Source: Isoetes taiwanensis
Lineage: Eukaryota > Streptophyta > Lycopodiopsida > Isoetales > Isoetaceae
DNA length: 64,000 nucleotides
Reading direction: 5' to 3'
Assembly (NCBI GenBank): GCA_021234155.1
Contig: JAJEKV010000129.1
Coordinates: 239,760 to 303,759 of the forward strand
A program made the translations under genes and the position numbers. Positions 32,271 to 43,932 of this stretch are shown here, piece by piece (position 1 is the first letter of the stretch; each line of letters begins with the position of its first letter). The notes beneath the pieces are model-generated. The model had not been told where the DNA came from. It did no database searches and was given only the letters and a program-made list of their open reading frames with translations.

Positions 32271-34812
32271 GAGGTGGAGTTTGAGTTGGTGTTGGAGGAG
32301 CTTGGGTTGGTGGGAAGGCGGAGATAGAAGTTGATGGGGAAGCCGAGATGATTAAATGCAGTAGATTGTAATAATGGGGTGTTAGTAGTGTAAAGGGAGA
32401 TGAATAAAGTAGTTATTTGCCACATTGTGGACCCAATTTGGAAATTATGTAATGTCATAGTAACGGTTGTGCTCTTGCTTGAAACATCATCATCACCATT
32501 ACCACGCGCATAATGCTACAAAATTCATCATTGCTAAGCAATCTGAGACACTAGATGCACACACTATTATGGAAGCTTGATTGAGTTAAGGTTGAATGGT
32601 TTTATACCTTATAAAGGCATTACCTTTAGCCGTTAAAAAGACCCGCCCGTTTTAAGAACACTTGTAAAGAAGGTTCACACATCTAACCCATATACATTAC
32701 CTTTGGCCATTTTGCAAAGAGGTTCACCACATCATACCTAAGCGAGTTTTTAATAATTGCGAGAAGCCTTGACTTCTCTCCAAGATTAGTAGGCGAAGAA
32801 CAACAACTTCCACAAATCGACATGCCAATCATGGGCTAGATCTAGCAAGGATATCGAGGCCATTTGTCTATTTGCTTTGAGGGTTTTGGGTGAGTAAAAT
32901 TCTGCAGAACAATGGTTTACATTGTAAATGTCTGTTGAAGGTTGAAAAGCTCCTGGAATGTGATCATGCTCTTATGCAATCTGTTTGCTCAATAATCCTG
33001 TTTCCTCATGTATTATATAATGCGCAATATCCGGTACGTGGGCGGAGCCAATTTCGATGCGGAGAGTTCGAACTTCTTCAAAATACAAAGGCCAGAAATT
33101 TGGGTTAACCCTAATCGGATTGGGTAGATGCGCAGGAGTGCAAGTTCTGCAATATTCAACCCGATGCTTGATGGCTCATTAAATCGCGATCTCGGTACAC
33201 ATGTGGCGGCCAGCCATTTTGACATTTGTGAGAAGTAAGTTTGGGATCTTCTGCTCGGGGCGTGGTCATTTGAAATTCAAAACTCATAATGTAGTTGATG
33301 CTTTTTGCTTATTTACCCTCTTCTAGCCGAATGCTTTCTAACCTTGGGTGTCGGATGTTTACCAAACACATTATATCTTGGTGAGAAATAATTTGAGTGG
33401 CTCCATCCAACTCTAGATTGACATAATGGTACACATCATGAATTATACTACAAGTGTAGTAATTTTTGTAAGGATTTTAGCGAGGCCGGTTGAAGTACGT
33501 TTGAAGATTCCACTTAGCGTTGCCGCATTATCATAAGCGTCAACTTTATTATCATAACATAGCAGACACAAGGTTCACAATCCACCTCCATTCTTATTTT
33601 TTCCACAGAAATATGTACCTCTTTAAGTGAGCACTTGGGATGGCATAAAATCTACTCTGGGATGTAGTTAGCAGGACACATGTCGAGGTCAAATAACCTG
33701 CTACTTTCGATTTCAAGCTCAAAAGGCAGCGGTTTGAATGTTTTTCATTGATCTTGCTTATCCATGCTCAAATCTGCTCTCTTGATAGAATGAAGGTTTT
33801 AAGTGGCAAAGCTGGCGATTTCAATGGTGTTTGAACCCGGATTAAACCGTTCAAGAAGTTGATTACACAAGCTTTGTTCAAAATCGGCATGCAAAACCTC
33901 ACAGCATGGTTATCGGCCAAAAAGCGATGGTTAGCTTCGGACAAAAGTATGGTTAAGCTTGGACATGTGATGGATTAGCAGGACGTAATGTCGGGGTTTA
34001 CCACATCAACAAATAGATATATGGTGTTCCGTTGTTGTCGGGTTTACCATCCCATAGTAGATATCTGGTCGCGATAGATATCACGATTGTTGGATTGTGC
34101 ACAGTGTGGTGCACCTTATACATCTTTCCTTTCGTTTCTTTATATACCTTTCTAGATGTGAACATGTGGTAATTTTGCCATTGTAGATGGAAGCATTGCA
34201 CACATTTAGGCGATCGTCTGCATGAAGAGATAGGAGGGAGGCAAGGACAAGTTTTTGTGAAATTACAATACCTTGTGAGAATATCCAACGTAATTAATGT
34301 GGCCTTGTGCAAAAGATTGCAAGAGTGTGTTCTGTTCGTTCTGTTCACCGTTCCTGGCGATGGAATTATGGGCTTAAGTAGATTGTTCTCTTGCACTTTC
34401 AAAGAGTTGGAATCTAAGGGCCGAAGTGATTAACTTTCTTGTTAGCTATGGTTTAAGTATCTAACTTTGTTGAAGTATTATTATATACGTTTCTCTTATA
34501 TTGATTAGATTTGGTTGTAGGATACAAGGAAAATTGTGTTTTACCCATTTCCAAGCATGGCGAGCTGTAGTAATGCCAAATGCATCAAGGTATTATGGCC
34601 TTAGCGACTAATAGAGCTGTCAAACAATTTTTACGTCGGATGCTTCCATTATTTACATTTTTGAGTTAAGTGGATGCTAATGTATCGGATGGAGTCCAAA
34701 TTAGTAGATATTGATAGAAGCGTGCGTGAAATTCTGACACCAGCCCTGATGAAATGAATAGAATGCATCAAATGTTGGGGAGTCATAAACAAATTTCCCT
34801 TGAAGGTCGTGA
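32271..34812. other. No gene recognised
   Basis: A 134-codon minus-strand frame at 33998-34402 (ending LLWDGKPDNNGTPYIYLLMW) and a 72-codon plus-strand frame at 32890-33108 (starting MSKILQNNGLHCKCLLKVEK) look somewhat protein-like, but I cannot assign either. This is the left flank of the LTR element. Confidence 0.35.
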
Positions 34813-36710
34813 TGTTGACCCTAAACCTTGTAAAGGTCAACCACAACGAGGAACCAATTTGAATTTTCACTCAAATTGGGGTTAGAACCTCGAATCTTAA
34901 GGTGATCCCAGTCTATGCAAGATAATTTCAAAGACAAGTTCAAAGCGTTTATACCTTTCCATTTCGGAAATTGACACCTGCCAGCAGTATGGTGTTGATG
35001 TCTGAGATTGATTTTGAGTCAATCAGTAGACTTAGTCAAAAAAAGTTGTAGGTAATAACTGATAAAACGACCAAGTCGGGAACTTAGTTTATTGAGTTAT
35101 TAGGAGCTCAAAGTGCGATCCAAAATTTGGTCAATATAAGTCAAATCGAAAATTGTCGAGATTGGGATTTTGGAGTTGCCAAACAGATTTTGAAATTTCC
35201 AAAGCAAATATCTTGTAATGATGGGGAACATAGGCAGTGGTCAATTTTTCATTTGGATAGGCAAAAGCAATTTTTGTGTTTGGTTGACAAAATCGATCAA
35301 AGCAGTGCAAAATTTCTAACTCAAGTTATTGAGTGGAGTTTTGGATTTTCAAAATATATATGGGCTCGGATGTATCAAGGATCGATGCTTGGCAAATGGG
35401 CCAAAGGCAATCAAAAAGCAATTTTGTAGAGTTTGAGCAGGAGCCCGAGTGTAAAAATCATACTTGAGATAATTTCTTCAAGTAGGCATCAGAATTTCAT
35501 TGATATGGAGATAAATCAATCATAATAATGTTGGGTAATAATGCTTGATACTTCAAAATCAACCGGTCAATAAATAACTTCAATAGGTAATTTCCAGCAA
35601 ATCTCTTGGGACTTGATGAGGGAGTACTCGAGTCTTCAAAATCCTTCCTAGTCATGCTCGGCAATGATCACATTAAGATTTGAGCAGCTTACGGGCCTTC
35701 AAAATTTCTCGGATCCAATTTTCCCATATATATTTTCAAATTTAGTGGTTCGGTATCTTAGGGCTTGATTTGTGGTTTATTATTAGTTTAGACGGCGGGA
35801 ATCGGTAATAGCGAGGGTTAGGGCGGTAGAATCAATTAGGCATGATTTATTGAGTTCACGAGATTTAGGGTTTAAAAGCCGTATATTTAAATTGGAAACT
35901 CCAGCGATACGGTTGTATTTCCTTTGGATATGCTGGGAATATTCCTGTATTTTGGGTTTTGGAAGTTTCACCATGGTTCAAACTCAAGACTCATAATTTC
36001 TTGAAGTTTTGCAAGCAGGCCATGGTATCAAGCACTTGTATCAAATTTTTTAAGTTCTAGGGCCATAAGAGCGATTTGAAGGGAATAGGGAACCAATAAA
36101 GGGTGTAACCATAAAACAAGAGGTAAAATAGAGAGTTTGCCACAGGGGGCTGTCAAGGTCCATGTGGATGGTGGAGATAGAAGATAATAAGATATGGATG
36201 TAGAAAAACGAGGTCCATGAATAAGCAAAGTGTGGGAGTAAATGTTTATGGCAAGAAGAAGCAAATTTGGAGGGCAATGGTGTGAAAGTGGACATGAAGA
36301 ATGAATAAGAGGGAGATGTCATGGGAAAATTAGCAAATAATGGTAATAAGATAGGTTAGGGATATAAGAAGGGAAAAATGGCTAAGCAAAAGCAAGGTGT
36401 GGATGGAACCATATAAAGGAATCTTCAAACGCCTTCCAACTTCAAACTTCAAGCAATGTCTTCCAAACTTCATAACCCGAGAATCTTTAGGCATATTCTT
36501 GACTAACATTTTGACCTCAAATAAGAGGAAGTACCTCATGTGAACAGGCCTTGAGCACTTGTTGACTTGAAAAATAGACACCCTTTGACCTCCACATCAA
36601 TGTTGAATACCAAGAATCTTCAAACTTTGACCTAGTTCTTTAAGATAGATTGACCTATATGGATTTGAATGCATAGACCACAATTAGCATGTTACCCTTT
36701 GGGGGCAACA
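34813..36710 (-). repeat. Left LTR (3' LTR of the minus-strand element)
   Basis: Aligns along its whole length with 41987-43932. Shared blocks include AACCAATTTGAATTTTC, CAAGTCGGGAACTTAGTTT, GGTAATAAGATAGGTTAG and TTTGACCTAGTTCTTTAAGA. Copies differ mostly by short indels. Purine-rich AAAAACAAAGAAAAA borders the LTR on the plus strand, which is not the expected polypurine orientation for a minus-strand element. Confidence 0.9.
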
Positions 36711-38020
36711 TCTGTAAAAACAAAGAAAAATTTGGTCCCTGACCATGTGATGATGTCAAAAATGAATAACTATAGAGAGGGGTCTTCAACTTTGTGCCAA
36801 AGGTGTCCAAGTGGAAATATATGATAGGAATGAGAGTGTGGTTGCAAGTGTTGATGAGATGATTGTGAATGTGGAGGTGGAATAATGTGAATGGAGTATG
36901 GTAAGTGAGAGAAAAGGCAGAAGTGAATGTGAACATGACAAGATGGTGATGGAATGATGGTGAGATGGAATATAGTGAGTGAAAAAGGTAAAAGGTGAGT
37001 GTAAATATGACAAGGTGTGGTGATGAAATGGAGATGAAGTGGGTATGCAAGTGTGTTTGAGACCGCCAAAACAAGAAAATGTATATCTTCTTCTTGGTCT
37101 TCAACAAATTACAACTCTAGCTGTGATGGTAAGATGAATTACTTGAGTGCTTTTCTTCTTTAGGAATGAGAACAAGAGTAAGGTTCAAATGGAAGGTACT
37201 AAGAGGGCTACTTAAGGCGGATATGAAAAATATGGAGGAAGAGTGCATGGAAACACATAAACCAATTAGTCACCAAATCCTTGCAACTCTGCTATGATGG
37301 TGAAGGTGATTTTTACTGATCTTTGTCAAGGTATGGAAAAACAAGAATAAGAGGAGGTTGGATGGATGAGTGCAGGAATGCTTAGAGAGCCAATTGAATA
37401 AAAAATGGAAGAAGAAGGATGCTCACATATGACACTTGGTAATCATTAGCAAGTATCAACCTGTTCTTGAGATCATTTTGTACTATTATCTGGTCAAATC
37501 AACCTATAACCATGAAACCAATTCTATTAGAGTAATGTACTCAAAAAGTCAAAACTATTCTATCCACTTTGGAAATAAGTGTGCTTAAAAATCAAGCTGA
37601 TTTAACTACTTTAAACCTACTATAAATCTCTAAACTTTTTTAATAAGAAGAGGGACAAGCAAATGCTTTGGTCCCAATGCCTTCAGTCGCAGGGATATTG
37701 ATTAGGTAGCATTCTGAAGCAACCTCTTGTAACCAATAGGGGTAGTACCTGTGAGGATCCAACACTACAAAAGGGCCCTTCCCAAATATTATCAAAATTT
37801 GCCCATTTGAATCCTCCCTTTGACTTGTTCATTTGAGAACAAGCTCTCCTTTAAAAAGGTGCCTTGTATTTTTGTGTCTGACTTGAATGCCTTGAGATCT
37901 TTAGCCTTTTTGACAAGTGTGTTCACAAACTTCCATTACATTGCTCATCCAAATGTAGCAGGGCATCAGTCTTTGTAAGGCATGTTATTCCAAAGAGTAA
38001 GCACAATTTGTAGGCTAATG
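36711..38020 (-). other. 3' noncoding part of the LTR element
   Basis: No coding motif between integrase and the 3' LTR. A G-rich low-complexity tract (GTGAATGTGAACATGACAAG and relatives) lies at 36840-37030. A ~150-base degenerate duplication around CTCTAGCTGTGATGGT / CTCTGCTATGATGGT lies at 37110-37420. Confidence 0.55.
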
Positions 38021-38029
38021 AAATACTCA

Positions 38030-38560
38030 AGGAAGGTAATTCAAGTTCTCTTGGTAAAGAGCTGCTTCTATCTCATAAACCAAATTGAAAGGTCTTATGA
38101 TTTGTAGCTGTTTTGATAGTGACTCTATAAGCCCCAAAAGTGCATCCACTATTTTGATATACCCAATCCCTTTGTTGACCTCAATTTGTCTTACATAAAA
38201 TGTTTTCCAACACTTTGTTAGTAGCTTATTGTCCATTACCACGAGGATAATATGAGGAGCTCTTGGTATGTTTTGACCTTCAAAATGCTCAACAAATTAG
38301 TAATGACTTCATTAACAAAGGGGGTACCTCTATCGGAATGTATCGGAAAGGAATGCCAAAATCTAGAGCAAACAAATTCATGTAGAATCTTTGCGATGGG
38401 TAGGAGCATTGGCTTGCCTCAAAGGTATGGCCTGCCCATTTAGTAAAATGTCTGTATACAATAATATCTTTGATGTTGACTGTAGAAGAGAAGGGTTAAT
38501 AGGACCAATATAATCTAACCCCCAAATTTGAAAAGGTCCTGGGGATATGATAGGATTGAG
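38030..38560 (-). pseudogene. Integrase core relic (Ty3/gypsy)
   Basis: Read in shifting minus-strand frames: GLDYIGPINPSLL holds the first catalytic Asp (family form W.LD.IGPI). HSDRGTPFVNEVITNLLS holds the second Asp (D.GT.F.N). SSSYYPRGNGQ then a stop then ATNK covers the third-residue region. There the expected Glu of GQ.E..NK is lost with the stop, so a missing codon or real damage removes the third catalytic residue. Integrases of this type insert element cDNA into the genome. The GPI and YYPRGNGQ motifs make the assignment secure. Confidence 0.85.
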
Positions 38561-39009
38561 GGCGAAATTTGGTAATAAAATCCTTTTGCTAAAAAATCGG
38601 CCTTGTAATGATTTTTATGATCTCATAGCAATCTTTACCCGGACACGAGGATCTTGCAGTGGTATCTCAGTAAAATGTACTCCCACCGAGATACCTTTAT
38701 ACATCTCCTGATAATTAAAGCTGAGATTCATCCTTCCTTACACATCTTAGCAAAATCCATCTCTATTAATTTTGCACAAAACATTATCTATCAGCTGAAT
38801 TATGCACTTGTCCTTGAGTCTCCTTTTTTGATTTAGGTGAGATTTGGAGAATGACCCCATGTTATGCAAAATCTCTAATGGGTTCTTTGCCATCCTCCTT
38901 TGGCTTGATCTTCACAGGATTTCCTCTAAATTATTACTCTGCAAGTGAGTGTCAGTATTATTCGAATTCCTCTTCATGATCAAAATATATAAGGCAAGTA
39001 GAGGCTAGG

Positions 39010-39300
39010 ATTTAGTGTCAAGTGCAACTCTTTTCTGAGAGATATCATAGCTTTGCAGCTTACGAGCCCACCTTTGAATTTTTGGTTTATTAGTTGCCTT
39101 ACCAAATACTTAATCCCATTGGACTTCATATGAACTTAGACTTGACTTTTAGTAGGGTGCCCTTGCCTGTTAGAAACATGAGAGCAGCGACACTTTTCTA
39201 TTACGGTATACCTTTCTTCAAAGAGGCGGACCATTGTTTGCTTACCAAAACTATGGTATGCTTATCTACTTGAGAATGGCTAAACCTATAGCCTTCTTAG
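39010..39300 (-). pseudogene. Classical gypsy RNase H relic
   Basis: Lies between RT and integrase, as expected. The best-preserved end reads NKPKIQRWARKLQSYDIS, matching the family's terminal RW...LQ.FDI block. Upstream pieces such as EERYTVIEKC and IKYLVG match the 'Y...EKE' and 'LKYLL' segments only loosely. This domain removes RNA from the RNA-DNA hybrid during reverse transcription. The frame is broken. Confidence 0.65.
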
Positions 39301-39439
39301 TAGCGATTGATATAAACTTCAAATGGCGAATTTCCGGATCACGGTTTTTTTAAAGAGTAGCTTCACAAATGGATAAGATAGAAAGTCAAAGCCTCTTGGC
39401 ATTCTAGAAGTCCATGTGATAGGTATGTGTGCTTGCTTC

Positions 39440-40150
39440 AGTTAGAAAACTTCCCTATCACAGGTCAGCCTAGAAATGGGACTTAAGATATGAGCAAAAT
39501 TTGGAATATACGTCCTAAAGAGCCTTGTCATACCAATAAAACTCTTAACTTTTTGCTTCAAATTGTAGGAGGTGTTAATTTCTTGAGAGCTTCAATTTTA
39601 TCTTGAGGCAACTTGAATACCTTGTTTGGATCGCTACATGTCTAAAATTTGTCAACTGGATGCAAAAGATGCATTTTGGATTTAGATTGACTCACAAGTC
39701 CTGCATAAAATGATTTTGCAAAGTGTTCCCACATGGTTAGTAGAATGAGAGCCTAAACAGATCGTAAATACACCCTATAGAGCTCTTAAATGAGACGAAA
39801 TAACATCCATTATACTTTGAAAAGTGGGTACGGGGCATTCATTAGGCGATGGCATTAGCTTCATAGCATATGTACCTCAAGGGAGTGATAAATGAAGTCT
39901 TTGGCTGATCCTCCTCTTTGATCTTACGATCTGATTAAACCTGAAAAACCATCCAAGAATGAGTATGTCTTTCCACGCAGCAACATATAAAATTTCCTCT
40001 AAAAGGGTAAAGGATAACAATCTTTTATGGTGGCTTTATTTCAAGTCTAGATAATCCTATACAAATTCTCAAAGCACCATTCTTTTTTCCACTAGAAACG
40101 ATGCATGATACCCATTCGAGTTAATAATTTCCACAATAGCACCTGCATCA
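39440..40150 (-). pseudogene. Reverse transcriptase relic (Ty3/gypsy)
   Basis: The segment KKNGALRICIDY.DL and, after a frame change, NKATIKD.YPLPF (about 40000-40100) is the hallmark R.C.DYR.LN.AT block of gypsy RT. FGLMNAPSTFQS (about 39830-39860) is the FGL.NAP.TF block. The YVDD-box region near 39760 is too damaged to read. KLTPPTNLK and SFIGMT (about 39530-39600) are in the RT-RNase H connection, which normally reads W..P....LR.FLGL. Frame breaks occur throughout. Confidence 0.88.
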
Positions 40151-40499
40151 ACATTTTATCACGGCTCTTCCTTAATTAGATCTAAAAGTGAGGCGTGATC
40201 CTTCGCCTTACGGAAGCGGGCTTACACCCTTCTTTAATTTTAATTTCAAAGCTGACATACCTCCTCATATGCAATGAGCTCGGAATAATCCAAGCAAACT
40301 ACATCCACTTCTCTCTTCAAGAATTTAGTATTAATTTCTCCCTTGCTTTATTATTGTCAAAGAGATCTCTAAAACGAGTTGTATTTTATTAATTAAACCT
40401 CATTGGTTGCCTTTTCTTGTGATGCATTTACATAACTAATATAGGACGAATTCCTTAGCCTCATCCTCATCGGGTCTTACTCTGGAATAGCTCCCTCCC

Positions 40500-40890
40500 G
40501 GATAGATAAGTCGATAAAGTATCCTGCACAAGCATCGGTTTCCCAATTACGTTCCCTTGGGATATGAGTAATTTCGGAAGTAAAATTAAGCAAGCATTCC
40601 CATTACTGATTTCTCAAAGGATTCCATGTAAACATTCTTGGCTGATACTCACCATTAACACAATGCGCACACTAGCTGAGAATCCTCCATAGATGTGTAT
40701 AGTGGAAATATCCATAGCAGCAGCTTCTTGGAGACACACAATCAAAGCCTTATACTCTGCTACATTAGAAGTGATTTGGGAAAAATCCTTCTACCTTAAT
40801 AAAGAGTTTGTTAAAGGTATCCTTTTAGTATCAAGGCTGAGATGAAGCCTCAATTTCTTTGAAATCCTCCATCAAACCACAAACATCCTT
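40500..40890 (-). pseudogene. Second, archaeal-type RNase H relic, upstream of RT
   Basis: The minus strand reads WFDGGF, then TSNVAEYKALIVCLQEAAAM, then DISTIHIYG, then ITHIPRERNWETDA (frames change between pieces). These match the aRNH pattern FDGA...N.AEY.AL..GL....... GDSQL....I PRE.N..AD. Acidic catalytic positions are visible in FDGG, AEY and ETDA; the usual GDSQ appears one frame away from IYG. Its 5' position relative to RT is what the coordinates show: RT is at lower coordinates on a minus-strand element. Confidence 0.8.
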
Positions 40891-40974
40891 TTTTCCATTC
40901 TTTCGGAAGGTAGTGCACTCTCACAATCAAAGAAGGAATCAGGATCTATTTCCTTTGTGCTAGGAGTTGCTAAA

Positions 40975-41986
40975 CTATAGATCCCTAGGGGGCTCTTCTA
41001 TAAGCATTTCTTTAACAAAATGTACCTCTTCCACGAAGCCATAGAACCATCGATTGTAAATTGTGGCTACTTGAGTCACCATTTGAAATGAATTGCATCT
41101 CCCTTCCAGAGACAGTTGGTCTAGCATCAGCTGTAGCCATCCACCTTCTCCTAGCGAGGAGATCATATATATCTGCATCTTCTCATAAATATTCCGAGGC
41201 AACAACGACAAAATTGGCATCTACAACAATGCCTTGATGCCGGGGCTTTAGTCACAATTCCAAGAAATTTGGTGCTATTTTAGCGGTAGAAAGGATTTTA
41301 ACAAAAGCAGTCTTGGCAGCTTTGTAGATGGAGTCAAAGGTATGCAAGCTTGTATCTTGATAAGAAACTTTTCCTATGAATTTACGGTCTAGAAGATAGG
41401 CCTTTGATAAAGAGAGGATGCTAAAAGCGTGGGATAGTAACTTGGCATTTTCGACATCTACTCATGAAGGTCTTTGAATCTTTCCTTATCTTGACTAACA
41501 CACTTTCCTATAAATGGAAAAATTTTGCGTAGTTCATTAACAAGATCCTTAGAATGACAAGCTTTCCAAACACAATCTAAAACTTGGTAACAAAAGGATC
41601 ATCCCAAAGTGGTTCCCATAAGCTTTTCATAAAGTCCCGATAGCACCGACTTCCTCTCCTCTTTAAAACACTTTTCAAATTGTGAGAACTTGCACCCTTT
41701 CTTGAAGCCATAATCCACATGTAGTAATCTTCAAAATTCTTAGAAAAGTATTAGCACTCATCTTGGAATCAAAAGTAGGCAATGGGTAGGCACATTTAAT
41801 TCAAGTGAGTAGGTAAACCTTGAAGTAATCCAGGTTGAAAAAACTTGGGGAAGAGATCTATCTCTGCGAGGGTTCTGAAGTATCATGGTCTTCCATTGAT
41901 GTTGGTTCTTGCTTTCTGCTTTGGAAATTTACCTTTGGAGCCGCGGGACCTCCAATCCAGTAGAGATCTCGGTAGAACCTCCAAAA
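40975..41986 (-). other. 5' internal region of the LTR element, unassigned coding relics
   Basis: Minus-strand pieces such as NAKLLSHAFSILSLSKAYLL, DRKFIGKVSYQDTSLHTFDS and KSVLKRRGSRCYRDFMKSLW look translated, but I cannot match them to gag or a retropepsin. An 81-codon frame lies at 40975-41220. The expected gag length (over 1 kb) does not fit, so gag was probably deleted or the element carries a different upstream protein. Next to the 5' LTR, TTTTGGAGGTTCTACCGAG could be a decayed primer-binding site starting TGG, with no clear tRNA match. Confidence 0.4.
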
Positions 41987-43932
41987 TGTTGACCCTAAAG
42001 CACGGCTTAAAGGTCCAACCACAAGGAACCAATTTGAATTTTCCTCAAATTGGGGTTAAATTCCTCCTAGAATCACTTAAGGTGATCCAGTCTATACAAG
42101 ATAATTTCAAAGACAAGTTCAAAAACTTGAAGTTTTATACCTTTCCCATTTCAGAAATTGACACCTTTGCTTAAAGCAATTTTGTGGTGTTGATATGCGA
42201 GATTGATTTTTGAGTCAATCCGCGAAGTAGACTTGGTCAAAAAGTTGTAGGTAACCAACGATATAAAGCTTGACCAAGTCGGGAACTTAGTTTGTGAGTT
42301 ATTAGGAGCTCAAAGTCGCGATCAAAATTTAGTCAATATAAGTCAAATCTGAAAACTTGATTGTCGAGAGATTGGGATTTTAAGATTTTAAGCAGAATTG
42401 CAGAAATTTGAAGCAAATATAACATGGTGAGACATAGGCCAGTGGTTGTTTTTGTTTGGATAGGGCAAAAGCAGTACTGTGGTTGGCTAAAACCAGTCGA
42501 GAGCGAATAAGCAGTGAAAGTACCTAACTCAAGTTATTAGCAGGTGGAGTTTTTGGATTTTTCAAAACATATGGGCTCGGATGTATCCAGGATGTCCGAT
42601 GGCAAATGGGCCAGAGCAATCAAAAGCCGCAGGGGAATTTTTTTGTAGAGAGTTTTGAGAACTGACGAGAATTGTAAAAATCATAACCCGAGGATGTTTT
42701 ACTTCGGTGAGCATCAATTTCATTGATATGGAGGTAAATCAATCATAATAATGTTGGGTAATAATACTTGATACTTCAAAATCAACGGTCAATAAATAAC
42801 TTCAATAGGTATTTTCCCAACCAAATCTCTTGCCCAGGACTTGATGGGGAGTACTTTCGAGTCTTCCAGAATCCTTCTAGTCATGCTTTCGTGATGATCC
42901 ATGATGGAATTTGAGCAGCTTACGGGCCTTCAAAATTTCTAGGATCAATTTTCCCATAATATATATTTCAAATTTAGTATAGTTCAGGTATCTTGGGGCG
43001 ATTTGGGATGTTAAGTTTAGGGCCGGTAGGAATCCGATATGCTTGAGGGGTTAAGGCGGTAAAGATCAAGGTAGAAGCCACGAGATTTTAGTGAGTTCCA
43101 CGAGATTTGAGGTTCACTAGCGCATTATATTTAAGTGGAAAACTCAGCGTCGGTTAGCGTATTTCCCTTTGGATATGGGGCTCTATTCTGTATTTTGGGT
43201 TTTGGAAGTTTCACCGTAGTTCGGAAAACTCAAGACTCATAATTTCTTGAAGTTTTTTACCGGCTTGTATCAAACACTTGTATCAAATTTTTAAGTTCTA
43301 GGGCCATAGGTTTGAGGGAATAGGGAACCAATAAGGGTGTAACCATAAGATAAGAGGTAAAAAATGAGGTTTACCCGCGGGGCAACAAAGGTCATGTGGA
43401 TGGTGGAGATAGAAGATAATAAGATATGGTCTTAGAAAAACAAGGTCCATGAATAAGCGAAGTCTGTGGGGTAAATGTTATAGCAAAGAAGAAGCAAATT
43501 TGGAGGCAAAAAATGGTAGTAGAAAGAGTGGACATGAAGAATGAATAAGGGGAAGTCATGGAAAGGTAGCAAATAATGGTAATAAGATAGGTTAGAGGGT
43601 TACCGAAGGGAAAAATGGCTAAGCAAAAACAAGGTGACAAGGATGGAACCATATAAAGGGAATCTTCAAACCTCAACTTCAAACTTCAAGCAATATTTCC
43701 AAACTTCATAACCAGGAATCTTCACAGGCATATTCTTGACTAAACAGGCCTCAAATAATTACCTGTGTGAGTTTTGAGCCTTGAGCACTTGTTGACGAAA
43801 AATGAACGCCCGCTGACCTCCACATCAATGTTGAATACCAAGGAATCTTCCAAGCTTTGACCTAGTTCTTTAAGATAGATTGAGCTGGTTGAGATATGAA
43901 TACAATTAGCATGTTGCCCTTTGGGGGCAACA
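41987..43932 (-). repeat. Right LTR (5' LTR of the minus-strand element)
   Basis: Partner of 34813-36710, starting TGTTGACCCTAAA and ending TTTGGGGGCAACA. Relative to the left copy it carries extra short C/G-containing insertions at many points, the kind of difference expected from an unpolished consensus. Confidence 0.9.

Larger units (their letters stand above)
34813..43932 (-). mobile_element. Ty3/gypsy LTR retrotransposon, Tat-like, full-length but decayed
   Basis: Two direct repeats of 1.90 and 1.95 kb bound 5.3 kb of internal DNA. Each LTR begins TGTTGACCC and ends GGGGGCAACA, giving the TG...CA ends of LTR elements. Coding relics all read on the minus strand, in the order RNase H (archaeal-like), RT, RNase H (classical), integrase; the 5' LTR is therefore the right one. 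An RT-RNaseH-integrase order identifies Ty3/gypsy, and a second archaeal-type RNase H is known from the plant Tat group. Every domain is split by frame changes and stops, so the copy is inactive or badly assembled. No gag or protease is recognisable in the ~1.1 kb between the 5' LTR and the first RNase H. The flanking pentamers CGTGA (left) and AGCGA (right) are not an exact target duplication. Confidence 0.9.

Noticed and set aside
31886-32458. 190-codon minus-strand frame with long His, Pro and Thr runs, resembling a metal-binding or extensin-like protein
   Set aside because: The runs are the translation of the (GGT)n microsatellite at 32121-32270; the rest of the frame has no conserved domain.
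36770-37107. Three overlapping minus-strand frames rich in Ser, His and Thr at the left LTR edge
   Set aside because: They follow a GTGAATG-type low-complexity tract in the element's 3' noncoding part.
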